Below, in pieces: positions 36,398 through 45,341 of a DNA stretch of 64,000 bases (position 1 is its first letter; each line of letters begins with the position of its first letter). Source of the DNA: Gemmatimonadota bacterium (GTDB lineage: Bacteria; Gemmatimonadota; Gemmatimonadetes; Longimicrobiales; Gaopeijiaceae); assembly GCA_041390105.1 (NCBI GenBank), contig JAWKQO010000002.1, forward strand, positions 186,001 through 250,000. The letters run 5' to 3'. The position numbers were made by a program, and so were the translations under genes. Under the pieces are notes generated by a model. It ran no database searches. It saw only the letters and a list, made by a program, of their open reading frames with translations, and was not told the origin of the DNA.

Positions 36398-37615
36398 ATG
36401 ACCATGCCCGCGCTCCTGCTGCTCGCCTCCATGCAGCAGCTGCCCGCTCCGTTCGAGACACCCTGGAACCGCGCCATCCCCAAGGTGGTGGCGCAGCCCG
36501 CGGACGCCACGCTCTCGCTGCCGGACGGATTCGAAGTCTCGGTGTTCGCGGAGCGGCTCACGAACCCGAGGCACCTGGCGCTCGCGCCCAACGGCGATGT
36601 GTTCGTGGCCGAGAGCGCGCCGGGGAGCATCGTGGTGCTGCGGGACGCCGACGGCGATGGAGTGGCGGAGTTGCGCGAGACATTCGCCACGGGACTGGAC
36701 CGGCCGTTCGGCCTGGCGTTCCACGGCGGGTATCTCTACGTGGGGAACAACAACGCGGTGGTCCGCTTCGGCTACACGCCCGGACAGCTGCACGCGTCTG
36801 CGACCGCCGAGCCAGTGGTCGAGCTGCCGGTGAGCAGCGATGCCCTGGACGTGGATACGGCGGAGCGGCTGGGCATCGACGTCAGCCGTACGCGCGGGTT
36901 CAACCACTGGACGCGCAACCTCGTCTTCTCGCCCGATGGCCAGAAGCTCTACGTGTCGGTGGGCTCGGCCACCAATGCCATGCCCGGTGACGATCCCCGA
37001 CGCGCTGCCGTCAACGAGTACAACCCGGACGGGTCGGGCCACCGGGTCTTCGCAGGGGGTTTGCGAAACCCTGTTCCCATGGCCTTCTTTCCGGGCACCA
37101 CTGTGCTGTGGACGGCCGTGCACGAGCGCGATCACCTGGGTGACCGGCTGGCGCCCGACTATGTCACATCCGTGCGGGAGGGCGGGTTCTATGGGTGGCC
37201 CTACGCCTACATCGGCCCCAACCCGGAACCGATCCTGAACGGAGCCCGACCCGATCTGGTGGAGAAGACGCTGGTACCGGACGTGCTGCTTCCGGCGCAC
37301 GCCGCGCCCATGGGCATGGCGTTCTACACGGGAGAACAGTTCCCCCGGTCCTATCGCAACAGCGCGTTCGTCGCGCTGCACGGCTCGATCAACCGCCTCG
37401 ACCTGGTGGGCTATTCCATCGTGCGCATCCCCTTCGAGAACGGGAAGCCTGCGGGCCCGCCCGAGGATTTCCTCACCGGATTCATCGTGCGCAACGACGA
37501 CGTGAAGGAGGTCTGGGGTCGGCCCGTCGACGTTCTGCAGGCGGCAGACGGAGCGCTGTTGGTGGCGGACGATGCGGGCAAGCGGATCTTCCGCGTCCGG
37601 TATCGCGGCGCATGA
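36398..37615 (+). CDS. Soluble sugar (sorbosone/glucose) dehydrogenase-like propeller protein
   Basis: 405 residues from ATG 36398; ATG 36404 is also possible. The short N-terminal hydrophobic stretch is a weak signal. NHL/GDH-type blades are clear: GFEVSVFAERLTNPRHLALA, DVFVAESAPGSIVVLRDADG, GFNHWTRNLVFSPDGQKLYV, AGGLRNPVPMAFF and GGFYGWPYAYIG. Relatives bind PQQ and calcium and oxidise sugars such as L-sorbosone. The His before TRNL (FNHW) occupies the place of the catalytic base. The stop overlaps the PAP2 gene as ATGA. Confidence 0.88.
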   Translation: MTMPALLLLASMQQLPAPFETPWNRAIPKVVAQPADATLSLPDGFEVSVFAERLTNPRHLALAPNGDVFVAESAPGSIVVLRDADGDGVAELRETFATGLDRPFGLAFHGGYLYVGNNNAVVRFGYTPGQLHASATAEPVVELPVSSDALDVDTAERLGIDVSRTRGFNHWTRNLVFSPDGQKLYVSVGSATNAMPGDDPRRAAVNEYNPDGSGHRVFAGGLRNPVPMAFFPGTTVLWTAVHERDHLGDRLAPDYVTSVREGGFYGWPYAYIGPNPEPILNGARPDLVEKTLVPDVLLPAHAAPMGMAFYTGEQFPRSYRNSAFVALHGSINRLDLVGYSIVRIPFENGKPAGPPEDFLTGFIVRNDDVKEVWGRPVDVLQAADGALLVADDAGKRIFRVRYRGA

Positions 37616-38502
37616 GGTTTGCGCGACATGGAGCGCAGCGGCGTTCCCCGATTCCGGTATCGCTTTGGATGATGGTGCTGCTCTGGGTCGTGATGCTCGG
37701 CGGTGCGCTGCCGCTGCATGCTCAGCAGGAGTCCTTTCCCTACACCTACGGCAAGCAGGACCTCTGGCACCTGGGCGCCGGCGTTGGCGCGGCCGCCCTG
37801 GGTGGATTCTTCCAGGAGGGGCTGCCGGCCGCGACCGCGTCCGACTTCGAGCTGCTGGATCCCGACGGGATCAACGGGTTGGACCGCTGGGTCACGGATC
37901 GCTACTCGGAGACCTGGCAGGATCGCAGCGACCTCTTCCGTTCGGCGGCGCAGGGGGTGGGCATCGTTTGTGTGACGCTCTGCGGGCTGCAACCCGGCGA
38001 GAGTGGCACCGTCGGACACGCGGCCGTCCTGGCGGGGATGGCGGCCGAGGCGTTCCTGCTTCGCACCGGCGTGACCGATCTGATGAAGGGCTCGTTCCGA
38101 CGTTGGCGCCCCTACACGTACAGCGCGACGCTCACGTCGGAAGAGAAGCTGGCGATCGCCCAACGCTTCGGCACCGATCCCGACGATGCGCGGCGCTCCT
38201 TCTTCTCGGGCCATGCCTCCAACGCCGCGCTCTGGGCGGTGTTCGCCGGCCGCGTCTTTTCAGAGCTTCATCCGGAATCGTCTCTGCTCACGCCGGTGTG
38301 GATCGTGGGCGGAGCCGTGGCCGCAGGTGCCGGTGTGGGTCGTGTGCTCGGGGGAATGCACTTCGTCAGCGACGTGCTGGTGGGCTGGGGCGTGGGCGGT
38401 GCGATCGGGTGGTTCATCCCCGAGCTGCACCGGCGTGACCGGGAGGGTGGGCTGGAGGTGGAGGCCGGGTTGGATGGCGTGGGCCTGCGCTGGCGCTTCT
38501 AG
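37612..38502 (+). CDS. PAP2 family phosphatase, exported
   Basis: 296 residues from ATG 37612, which overlaps the dehydrogenase stop. The signal or first membrane segment is LWMMVLLWVVMLGGALPLHA. The three phosphatase motifs are complete: KGSFRRWRP (KxxxxxxRP), FFSGHASNAA (SGH) and GRVLGGMHFVSD (Rx5Hx3D). Class members dephosphorylate lipid pyrophosphates or phosphatidate at the membrane surface. Several hydrophobic segments lie between motifs, as usual. The Ser of the SRx5H motif is Gly here, which is tolerated in the family. Confidence 0.88.
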   Translation: MRFARHGAQRRSPIPVSLWMMVLLWVVMLGGALPLHAQQESFPYTYGKQDLWHLGAGVGAAALGGFFQEGLPAATASDFELLDPDGINGLDRWVTDRYSETWQDRSDLFRSAAQGVGIVCVTLCGLQPGESGTVGHAAVLAGMAAEAFLLRTGVTDLMKGSFRRWRPYTYSATLTSEEKLAIAQRFGTDPDDARRSFFSGHASNAALWAVFAGRVFSELHPESSLLTPVWIVGGAVAAGAGVGRVLGGMHFVSDVLVGWGVGGAIGWFIPELHRRDREGGLEVEAGLDGVGLRWRF

Positions 38503-38591
38503 CGCGGAGTCCTGCTCAGGCTCGGTCCTGCGCCTTTCGCTTTGAGACACACCACGTCCAAGCCCTGGCACTCGAGACGGAGTCACGCACG

Positions 38592-40787
38592 ATGGTTCGG
38601 CTGGTCCTTCGCAGTTCCCTCCTGATCCTCCTGGCCTCTGGCTGCGACTTCAAGTACGAGTGGGAATCCCTCGGCCCCTTCGAGACCAGTGGACCCGTGC
38701 GGCATCTGATCGTGGATCCGGTGGTTCCGCGTCGACTGTACGCCGCGGCCGAGAATGGCGGGCTCTGGGTCCTCGACGATGTGGCTCGGCGGGAAGTCGG
38801 GTGGCGGCCGCTCAGCGATCAGCTGGAGAACCTGCAGATGCGGGGCGTGGCCAAGTCCATGGTGGACAGCAGCTACGTGGTGACCGCCAACGCGCTGGGG
38901 CGCGTCTATCACACGCTGGATCACGGGGAGAGCTGGTCGCGCATCTCGACCCTCGAGTTCTCGTACATCCGCCGATTGCTGCTGCGCGAGGGGCTCACGC
39001 GCATTCCCGCCGGCAACTACACCAAGTTGGCCAAGGAGACCACCGTGCTGGTGGCGGGCTCCACCGGCCTGCATCGCCTGCGCTTGATCAACGACGCGTT
39101 CGCCGAAGTCGACACGCTGTTTCCCAGACTTCCTGCACACGGGTCGGACGTGCTGGACCTGGCCCGGCATCCCTCGCTGCCGGACCTCCTCTTCATCGGC
39201 GTCCGTAGGCAAGGCGTTTGGCGCTCGCAGGACGGCGGTGCCTCCTGGGCTCTGGTGGCTGACTGGGCCTCCTTCGGTGATTCTGCCTCCGACATGATTC
39301 GCCTGGCCACCAACGGGACGCGCACGGTCGCGAAGTTCGGCCGCAACCTGCTGGTGAACGATGCCGGCGGAGCCGCCGGGGCGTGGCAGCCCCGCACGGT
39401 GGGCTTCGGCAGCGACAGCGGCGGCAGCGACATCGGATATCGGGGCAACTACAGCGGCCGCCGCGGGGAGTGGACCCAGGCGGTGGCCATCTCCCCCACG
39501 GACACGGCGGTCCTGGCCGCGGGCCAGGTGACGCTGTTCCTGTCGACCGACGGCGGTGCGACGTGGGACACCACCGGGGCGGGACACGAGGACATGCAGG
39601 CGCTGACCTTCGCGCCCAACGACTCGGTGCTCTACGTGGCCAACGATGGAGGAGTCTGGTCCGTCAGTCGGGGGCGCGCGGCGCCCCTCAGCTTGAACCG
39701 CAACCTCACGACCTTGCAGTTCTACCGGGCCGCCAAGAGTGGAAGCCGTGTGGTGGGCAACGCCGATCACCAGGGCATCCGCGGCACGCGGGACGTGGAG
39801 GCCGATCCCCCGGTGTGGGAGCGCGCTACCGCCGGTGCGTCCGGCTACGGCAACAACGGGTTGGAGAACGACTTCGTGTTCGGGGACCCCACGGTGCCGG
39901 GGCGCTTCTATGTAGCGTTCGCGGACCGCGACGTGCTGCGTCTGCGCTATCCGTTGACGGGCGCGACGCAGGACCTGCTGCAGATGAACGCCCAGGCCGC
40001 AGCCGTGCGTCCGTTCACCATGCGCACCCGAAACCGAGCGGTGGACAACCAGTTGAACTACCCGGTTGGAACGGTTGCGGCCGACCCGCGTCCCGGCGGC
40101 GCGGGCCTGCTGCTGGCCACGCATCGTCAGCCCGACATCACGTTCGAGATCCGGCAGACCACCACGCGCACCCAGGATCCCACCGGCGGACCGCGCAGCG
40201 CGTGTCCACCCCCGAATACGAACGCGTTCTGCTTCAATCCCCCGCTGCAGAACACGTCGACGTTCACGACGGTGTACGGGCCCATCAGCACGCCCATCGT
40301 GAGCGTCGCCTGGGATCCGGTCGACCCCACGCAGGTGTTCGCCCTCCTGGAGGATGGACAGGTGATCGTCGAGCGCAATGTCGATGACGCCGTCTCCGAT
40401 TGGGACTCGTTGGGCGTGTTGCCCCTCGAGCCCGGCGGCGTGGCCCGCCAGCTCACGGTGGACGCGATCACGCCGGGTGGCCTCTTTGCCATGAGCCACG
40501 GGCGCTTCTTCCGATCGTTCGACGGGGGAGTGACCTGGCTCATCGGAGGCGTCCCGTCCGGTCCCACGCAGCAGCTGAACGCGTTCGTCCAACATCCCAG
40601 CCGGGCCCGCTCGCTCTACCTGGGCACCAACGTGGACGTTCTGGTCTCCACCGACCGGGGCGCCCACTGGCGCAGCATCGGAGAACGGCTCCCGAACGCT
40701 CCGGTGATGCAACTCTTCGTGGCCGGCTCCGACCTGTACGCGGTCACCTTCGGGCGGGGCCTATGGCGCGTGGCGCTACCGGGATGA
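38592..40787 (+). CDS. Asp-box (BNR) propeller lipoprotein
   Basis: 731 residues with lipoprotein signal LRSSLLILLASGC (Cys18). Five Asp-boxes are clear: TLDHGESW, SQDGGASW, STDGGATW, SFDGGVTW and STDRGAHW. It is a smaller relative of the product at 27798 and also looks like a sialidase-fold propeller without an Arg triad. It may bind exported substrates; no enzyme activity can be assigned. It ends 9 bases before the convergent stop of the next gene. Confidence 0.85.
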   Translation: MVRLVLRSSLLILLASGCDFKYEWESLGPFETSGPVRHLIVDPVVPRRLYAAAENGGLWVLDDVARREVGWRPLSDQLENLQMRGVAKSMVDSSYVVTANALGRVYHTLDHGESWSRISTLEFSYIRRLLLREGLTRIPAGNYTKLAKETTVLVAGSTGLHRLRLINDAFAEVDTLFPRLPAHGSDVLDLARHPSLPDLLFIGVRRQGVWRSQDGGASWALVADWASFGDSASDMIRLATNGTRTVAKFGRNLLVNDAGGAAGAWQPRTVGFGSDSGGSDIGYRGNYSGRRGEWTQAVAISPTDTAVLAAGQVTLFLSTDGGATWDTTGAGHEDMQALTFAPNDSVLYVANDGGVWSVSRGRAAPLSLNRNLTTLQFYRAAKSGSRVVGNADHQGIRGTRDVEADPPVWERATAGASGYGNNGLENDFVFGDPTVPGRFYVAFADRDVLRLRYPLTGATQDLLQMNAQAAAVRPFTMRTRNRAVDNQLNYPVGTVAADPRPGGAGLLLATHRQPDITFEIRQTTTRTQDPTGGPRSACPPPNTNAFCFNPPLQNTSTFTTVYGPISTPIVSVAWDPVDPTQVFALLEDGQVIVERNVDDAVSDWDSLGVLPLEPGGVARQLTVDAITPGGLFAMSHGRFFRSFDGGVTWLIGGVPSGPTQQLNAFVQHPSRARSLYLGTNVDVLVSTDRGAHWRSIGERLPNAPVMQLFVAGSDLYAVTFGRGLWRVALPG

Positions 40788-40795
40788 GGTGCGTC

Positions 40796-41797
40796 TCAGA
40801 ATCGTCCCTCTCGCACCGTCGAGCCCTTCCGACCGAGCTCCACCACCTTCATTCCGTCCACCGATTCGTTCTCGGGCAGGGGCACGTCGCCCTTCGTCTT
40901 GCCCATCGTGGCCACGCTGAGCAGACGTGAGAGGATGCTCGATCCCTCCACGGCCTTGGCGTCGCCACCATAGTACTCGAACCACGGTAGGCCTGCTTTG
41001 GTGTACTCCTTCGCGGTGGGCGGAACCGTGGGAGGCTCCAGGCCTGTGATCGAGCGCCACACCATCGAGTTGCAGAGGTGCACGAAGCAGCGGCTGGGAT
41101 GGCGCTGGTCCCAGTCGGACAGATTGAAGGTGTCCTCGAAGATCTCCTGCCGCATGCGGCCGCCGGGGGCGAGGCCCATGTCGGCGGAGGCAGGCTCACG
41201 CAGGGCGCTGACCGACATCCTGCTGTAGCTCATCCGCGCGGGCTCCCGTCTCCTCCGCTGCAGGCGCTCCCACACCTCTGCCTTGAGCGGATAGGCAACG
41301 ACTTGGAGGCCGCCATGCTCCGCCTCGCCGGTGAGTTGTTCTTCGGCGCTGTAACCGCTGCCGAGCGGCATGGCCACGAACTGCCGGATCACACCCTTCT
41401 CCACGGCGAACCCGTCCAACCAGGGCTGCCCCGGGACGGAGATGTAGTCCTGTGGGCCACGGTGCAGTCCATTGCTCCAGGGCTCCCCGGTCACCGCGTT
41501 GGTCTTGCCGGCCGCGATCTTGACCGCGAAGGGATACCTGCCCTCGACATTGATCCAGAGGGCCTCACTCTGGTACATGGGCAGCATCACGCCGCCGTGC
41601 TCGATCCAGTGCTCGGGGACCCGCGTGCCGAAGTCGTCCACGTGACGGAGGGGGAAGCGCCCCAGTCCGGGAGGCAAGCCGTAGCTCCGGCCGTCGTCGG
41701 GAATGCGCAGGGTGCGTTGGAACTCCATCTTCATCTCCGCCGCCGCGTGCACCTCTGGCGCGCGGATCACCAACCTGTCTTTGTGCAGCTCGATCAT
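40796..41797 (-). CDS. Conserved hypothetical protein
   Basis: 333 residues from ATG 41797, preceded by GAGG. No signal or transmembrane helix. Recognisable phrases (VMLPMYQSEALWINVEGRYP, AVKIAAGKTNAVTGEPWS, DYISVPGQPWLDGF, QFVAMPLGSGYSAEEQLTGE) occur together in a widespread cytoplasmic family that I remember from cyanobacteria and actinomycetes but cannot name or assign a reaction to. It lies 99 bases downstream of the XRE regulator on the same strand and may be co-transcribed with it. Confidence 0.75.
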   Translation of the reverse strand: MIELHKDRLVIRAPEVHAAAEMKMEFQRTLRIPDDGRSYGLPPGLGRFPLRHVDDFGTRVPEHWIEHGGVMLPMYQSEALWINVEGRYPFAVKIAAGKTNAVTGEPWSNGLHRGPQDYISVPGQPWLDGFAVEKGVIRQFVAMPLGSGYSAEEQLTGEAEHGGLQVVAYPLKAEVWERLQRRRREPARMSYSRMSVSALREPASADMGLAPGGRMRQEIFEDTFNLSDWDQRHPSRCFVHLCNSMVWRSITGLEPPTVPPTAKEYTKAGLPWFEYYGGDAKAVEGSSILSRLLSVATMGKTKGDVPLPENESVDGMKVVELGRKGSTVREGRF

Positions 41798-41896
41798 GTG
41801 CCTCGTCTCCCGTTGTGAGCGGTAGCCAACACCGCCAAGTCTCCACCACACACCGCCGCGCCCGTTCGTCGATCTCGCGTCCGACCAACTGCGCGG

Positions 41897-42250
41897 CTAC
41901 CAATCCCCGTCGCGCACCTCCCGCACGATCCTGAGCACCGCCCGGTCGGGCGCCGTCTTGAGCTGCCGCAGCAGCTCGCCGAAGAGCTGTGGCCGCGCTC
42001 GGATCGCGTCGAGCAGGTCGCTCGAGACCTTTCCCGCCAGGGCCAGTAGCACGTCTCGATCGACGTCCAGGTCGTCCGCCAGCCGCAGCAAGGTCTCCTC
42101 GGAGGGCGGGGAACCGATGTCCCGCTCCACCTTGCTCAGGAAGCTGGGCTCCACGCCCACTCGCTCGGCTACCTGGCGGAGCGAGTAGCGGGGGTCCTGC
42201 TCCCGGAGCGCCTCCCTGCGCTCGCGAACGAACGATCCCAGCGTCGCCAT
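41897..42250 (-). CDS. XRE-family helix-turn-helix repressor
   Basis: 117 residues from ATG 42250. The helix-turn-helix is YSLRQVAERVGVEPSFLSKV followed by ERDIGSPPSEETLLRLAD. The C-terminus (ARPQLFGELLRQLKTAPDRA, IVREVRDGDW) is a dimerisation tail typical of stand-alone repressors that watch a partner or stress. A sigma-70-like promoter overlapped by an inverted repeat lies 71-103 bases upstream, so it probably represses itself and the hypothetical gene downstream. Confidence 0.9.
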   Translation of the reverse strand: MATLGSFVRERREALREQDPRYSLRQVAERVGVEPSFLSKVERDIGSPPSEETLLRLADDLDVDRDVLLALAGKVSSDLLDAIRARPQLFGELLRQLKTAPDRAVLRIVREVRDGDW

Positions 42251-42320
42251 TTCGAAACGTCCACTCCAGCGGGTCCATCCGGGGCGCCGTGCGCGCCGAT
42301 CCCTGGGCGCCCTCCCGAGT

Positions 42321-42353
42321 GTGTAGTATGTAGTACATGATACACATTGTCAA
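42321..42353 (-). promoter_or_regulatory. Promoter with overlapping palindromic operator for the XRE gene
   Basis: On the minus strand TTGACA (42353-42348) is followed after 17 bases by CATACT (42330-42325), four of six matches to the -10 consensus. The spacer and -10 are covered by a near-palindrome of 25 bases at 42321-42345, GTGTA-2-ATGTA-1-TACAT-2-TACAC, centred on 42333. Its halves match perfectly apart from the two-base gaps and the central base. Confidence 0.8.
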
Positions 42354-42377
42354 GCACAACCAAACTCCCCCCGCGGC

Positions 42378-42890
42378 TCAGGGAACGACCTGCCGCCAGT
42401 GCTCGCTGGTCTTCCCCACGATGAACCCGATGACAGAGCCCAGGCCGGCGCCGATGAGCACGCCTTTCGAGAGGTTGGAGGGCGGGCAGTCCGTCCGGTT
42501 GCTGGAGCAGTCCATCTTGTTGATCAGGATCTTGCCGAAGACCCCAAGCGCGGCGCCGGGCACGGCACCGATCACGGTGGAGCGCACAACGCGACTCTCG
42601 CGGACGGACATGGACTCCAACAGGGACGCTTGTACGGCCCATTGCAGGCCTTCTGCTGCCACCAGCAGAGTGTCTCCCGCAACCGCCTCGATCCGTCCGC
42701 CGTCGATGACGACGCCGGGCGCTGTGAGCCGCACGTATTGGCCGGCGCGGATCTGACTGGTGATGGGTGCGGTGACCTCGGACGGGTCGGTCTGGGCGTG
42801 CCCTGCGGCGGGCCAGAAGACCATCGTTCCGGTCAGCAGAAGTGCGAGTCGGCCGGCTCGCTCCACGGCCGTCCTGTCGTTTGTCTTCAC
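42378..42890 (-). CDS. Small exported glycine-zipper protein
   Basis: 170 residues from GTG 42890; the GAGGAGGT upstream is the strongest ribosome site here and fixes the start. Signal peptide LALLLTGTMVFWPAAGHAQ. The middle is a beta segment (RAGQYVRLTAPGVVIDGGRI). The C-terminal half has two glycine-zipper-like membrane stretches (VIGAVPGAALGVFGKILINK and GVLIGAGLGSVIGFIVGK). The likely place is the outer membrane or periplasm. It is 35 bases downstream of the TonB-plug-like gene and should be in its operon. Confidence 0.72.
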   Translation of the reverse strand: MKTNDRTAVERAGRLALLLTGTMVFWPAAGHAQTDPSEVTAPITSQIRAGQYVRLTAPGVVIDGGRIEAVAGDTLLVAAEGLQWAVQASLLESMSVRESRVVRSTVIGAVPGAALGVFGKILINKMDCSSNRTDCPPSNLSKGVLIGAGLGSVIGFIVGKTSEHWRQVVP

Positions 42891-42925
42891 GCTACCTCCT
42901 CGTAGTCGCAGCGCTCCTCGTTCAG

Positions 42926-44068
42926 TCACCGCGTCGTGATGAGCAGCACTCCATAGCGGCCGGGGTGCCCGAATCGCGTGTGCGCTTCGAATGGATCGAG
43001 CACCTGCACACTCGCCACGGTCTCAGGGCGGATGGTGACCAGCCCCGCCGTGTCGAGCATACGGACTCCGTCCACCATCACCATCGCGACATTGCAGCCA
43101 GGTCCAGCCCGCACGATCTCGACGCACAGATCGAAGCCCGTGCGGCGGACGGTCAGCCCGGGAAAGCGCGCTGCATCGAGGAGGCTCGTGAAGTCGGTCA
43201 CCTGGGGCAGCAGGGAGTCGATCTGCATCCGCGTCAACGCGTCGACGCGCGTGCCACCGGCGCTCCGCTGTTCACTCAGATCCGAGCGGGCACGCACGAT
43301 GATCGGTGGCAGCTCGACTGCATCTTCGAACAGGTGGATCTCCAGATCCAGTCGGTCCCGACTGGCCACGTCGATGGAGTCGGTCCTCGTGGCGTAGCCA
43401 ATGCGGCTGCTCCGGACGATCAAGCGGCCCGCACCCTGTCCGAGGATCCTGAACTGCCCGTCCGCGTCGGTGACCGCGCGCACGGGCCGGCCCTCCAGCG
43501 CGATGGTGACGCCCTCCAGCGGCGCGCCGCTGGATCCATCGAGCACCTGCCCGGCAATGTCGGCAGGCTCGGACCAGCGGATGTACACCGGGGGCACGGG
43601 CGCCGCCGAGTCCGCCGCGATCGGCACACTGCGGCTCGTGATGGCGGTCAGCTCTCCCGTGACGTTCAAGCCGGCGACGTCGGGGACCCCGCAGAATACG
43701 TACGCGCCCTGGGCATCGGACGTGGTCTGTCCGAGGAGTCGAATCTCGCGGCCCACTGTGGACCGGAGCGTGACGGCGACGCCGCCCAACGGCTGGAGCG
43801 TGAGGAGATCCAGCGTACTCCCCCGAACCACGCGCCCCGGCGGCACGTCCGGACGCAAGCAGGCGGAGCCGGCAGCGGCCGGCCACTGCTGCGCGCTCAG
43901 TGGGGCCGACCCGTTCCAGGGGGCCATGACGCAGAAGCTGCTCAACAATGCGACCGACACCAGCGTCCGGGCCCGGCGCTGCCCGCCTCCCGCGTCGTAG
44001 ACGGGGGCGGCTGCGGCGCTGTCCGCCGACGGGAGCGAGATGCGGAGGCGAAGTGCGTGGGGTCTCAT
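42926..44068 (-). CDS. Exported protein with two carboxypeptidase-regulatory-like domains and a TonB plug-like end
   Basis: 380 residues from ATG 44068; the signal-like core is TLVSVALLSSFCVMAPW. A first beta-sandwich (LLTLQPLGGVAVTLRSTVGR through YVFCGVPD) and a second (IAGQVLDGSSGAPLEGVTIA, VTDADGQFRILGQGAGRLIV) have the CarboxypepD_reg pattern. The last 140 residues look like a TonB-receptor plug: VELPPIIVRARSD, MVMVDGVRML and VASVQVLDPFEAHTRFG. No beta-barrel follows, so this cannot be a full receptor. It may plug or gate another protein. Confidence 0.75.
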   Translation of the reverse strand: MRPHALRLRISLPSADSAAAAPVYDAGGGQRRARTLVSVALLSSFCVMAPWNGSAPLSAQQWPAAAGSACLRPDVPPGRVVRGSTLDLLTLQPLGGVAVTLRSTVGREIRLLGQTTSDAQGAYVFCGVPDVAGLNVTGELTAITSRSVPIAADSAAPVPPVYIRWSEPADIAGQVLDGSSGAPLEGVTIALEGRPVRAVTDADGQFRILGQGAGRLIVRSSRIGYATRTDSIDVASRDRLDLEIHLFEDAVELPPIIVRARSDLSEQRSAGGTRVDALTRMQIDSLLPQVTDFTSLLDAARFPGLTVRRTGFDLCVEIVRAGPGCNVAMVMVDGVRMLDTAGLVTIRPETVASVQVLDPFEAHTRFGHPGRYGVLLITTR

Positions 44069-44492
44069 GGGGGGCTTGTGCGGCGATCCTGCTGAATCCT
44101 CACCAACATAGCAGCAATCATGCAGATTCCGCACCCGTGAGGCGGCGATGCGACAAACGGGAGTGATCTGCTCCCGTACGGTCGTGGGTCTTCCCGAGCG
44201 ACTTCGGGTCGTGGGTGGCTACGACGCGAGGCGCGAAGAGGGCGGTCACGCTGCCGTGTTCGAGGGATGCCGCTTCTCGATCTACGGATTCGGTGGGTGG
44301 GGCAACGTCCGCAGCGGCCCGTTCTTTCCCGAAGTCAGGTCGCGTTGTCGTCGTTCTTTGCGGAAGAGCAATCCCTGGGCAACGGCTTGACCAGCATGGT
44401 CGGCGAGAACCGCACGCAGAGTATGGGGCAGCTCGTTGGAGGAGGTCCGCTCGCCCTTTGACGCCGCACAGGAGAGCCGCCATGGTCTCTGC
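44069..44492. other. Non-coding stretch without a convincing gene
   Basis: No frame here has both a start with a ribosome site and protein-like composition. A 9-base direct repeat gtcgtgggt occurs at 44181-44189 and 44209-44217, and a small hairpin gggag-ctccc is present near 44160-44175. I see nothing else to annotate. Confidence 0.5.
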
Positions 44493-44900
44493 GTGCCGAG
44501 GAGACCTGTTCCGCTTCGAATCGCGGCCTGCGCGCGCCCGCGACGTACGCTGCTCCTCTCGCTGGCGGTGCTCTCGACCGCCGGCTGCTCTACGTTCCAG
44601 CTTCGCACGCAGCCCGTCTCCAGCCTGCTCGAGCGGGAACCGCCCGTGCGCATGCGGGTCGTGCGCCACTCCGGGCCGCCCGTCATGCTCTACCGCCCGA
44701 TCACCGTCGAGGGTAGCAGCCTCGTGGGACTCCCGGAGCGCGGTGCTCCAACCTCCGTTCTCGTGCCCCTCGAGGACGTCGACTTCGTCTATACGCCCGA
44801 GTTCTCCGGACGGCGGACGGCAGCGCTCCTGCTCAGCGCACCGTTCGTGATCATCGGACTGCGGAGTCTGTTCTACAACCTGCTCACGCCGAGCACCTGA
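44493..44900 (+). CDS. Small lipoprotein
   Basis: About 135 residues if read from GTG 44493; an upstream in-frame start at 44436 would add 19 residues before the signal. Lipoprotein signal LLLSLAVLSTAGC. A beta-rich body follows (VRMRVVRHSGPPVMLYRPIT, SVLVPLEDVDFVYTPEFS) and a C-terminal hydrophobic stretch (TAALLLSAPFVIIGLRSLFY). The function is unknown. The ribosome site is not clear, so the exact start is uncertain. Confidence 0.62.
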   Translation: MPRRPVPLRIAACARPRRTLLLSLAVLSTAGCSTFQLRTQPVSSLLEREPPVRMRVVRHSGPPVMLYRPITVEGSSLVGLPERGAPTSVLVPLEDVDFVYTPEFSGRRTAALLLSAPFVIIGLRSLFYNLLTPST

Positions 44901-44921
44901 GTTCGGGCAGGTAGCGCAGCG

Positions 44922-45341
44922 TCATCGCTGGTGTGAGCGCAGTTCCACGAGAAGTTGCGCTGGCGTGCGCGCCGGAACGGGAGAGTGCACGAAGTCCTGG
45001 GTATTCCGGGTGGCGATCACCCGTGCGCCGCACGCATCGGCGGCTGCGACCTGCAGTGCGTCCTCGAAGTCGGCCATGGGAAGCACAGCGGCGTAGCGAA
45101 AGGCATCGGTGTGTGTCGGTGCCACGGTCACGAAGCGGGTCAGCTCAGACAGGAAGTGGCGCACGCCATCGCGACCTACCCGCGGGCGCAGCAGATAGGA
45201 GAGGTTCGCCAGCGTGTGCCAGGCCACGAACGCCAACGGGGGTTGAGCTTCCAGCCAGCGCAACAAGGCGCCCGATGCCTCCACGTGCGGTGTGCGGTCC
45301 AGCGCAACGTCAATCAAGACGTCGGTGTCCAACAGGATCAC
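44922..45341 (-). CDS. PIN-domain ribonuclease toxin (VapC type)
   Basis: 139 residues. The PIN acidic residues are seen in LLDTDVLIDV, the central Glu/Asp area and MADFEDALQVAAADACG, with IATRNTQDF at the end. PIN toxins cut RNA with Mg2+ and are held off by the antitoxin next door. The start overlaps the antitoxin stop as ATGA. Antitoxin first, toxin second is the normal order. Confidence 0.88.
   Translation of the reverse strand: MILLDTDVLIDVALDRTPHVEASGALLRWLEAQPPLAFVAWHTLANLSYLLRPRVGRDGVRHFLSELTRFVTVAPTHTDAFRYAAVLPMADFEDALQVAAADACGARVIATRNTQDFVHSPVPARTPAQLLVELRSHQR

Noticed and set aside
44148..44390. 80-residue open frame in the 44.1-44.4 kb gap
   Set aside because: No ribosome site and no recognisable fold; composition does not resemble neighbouring genes.
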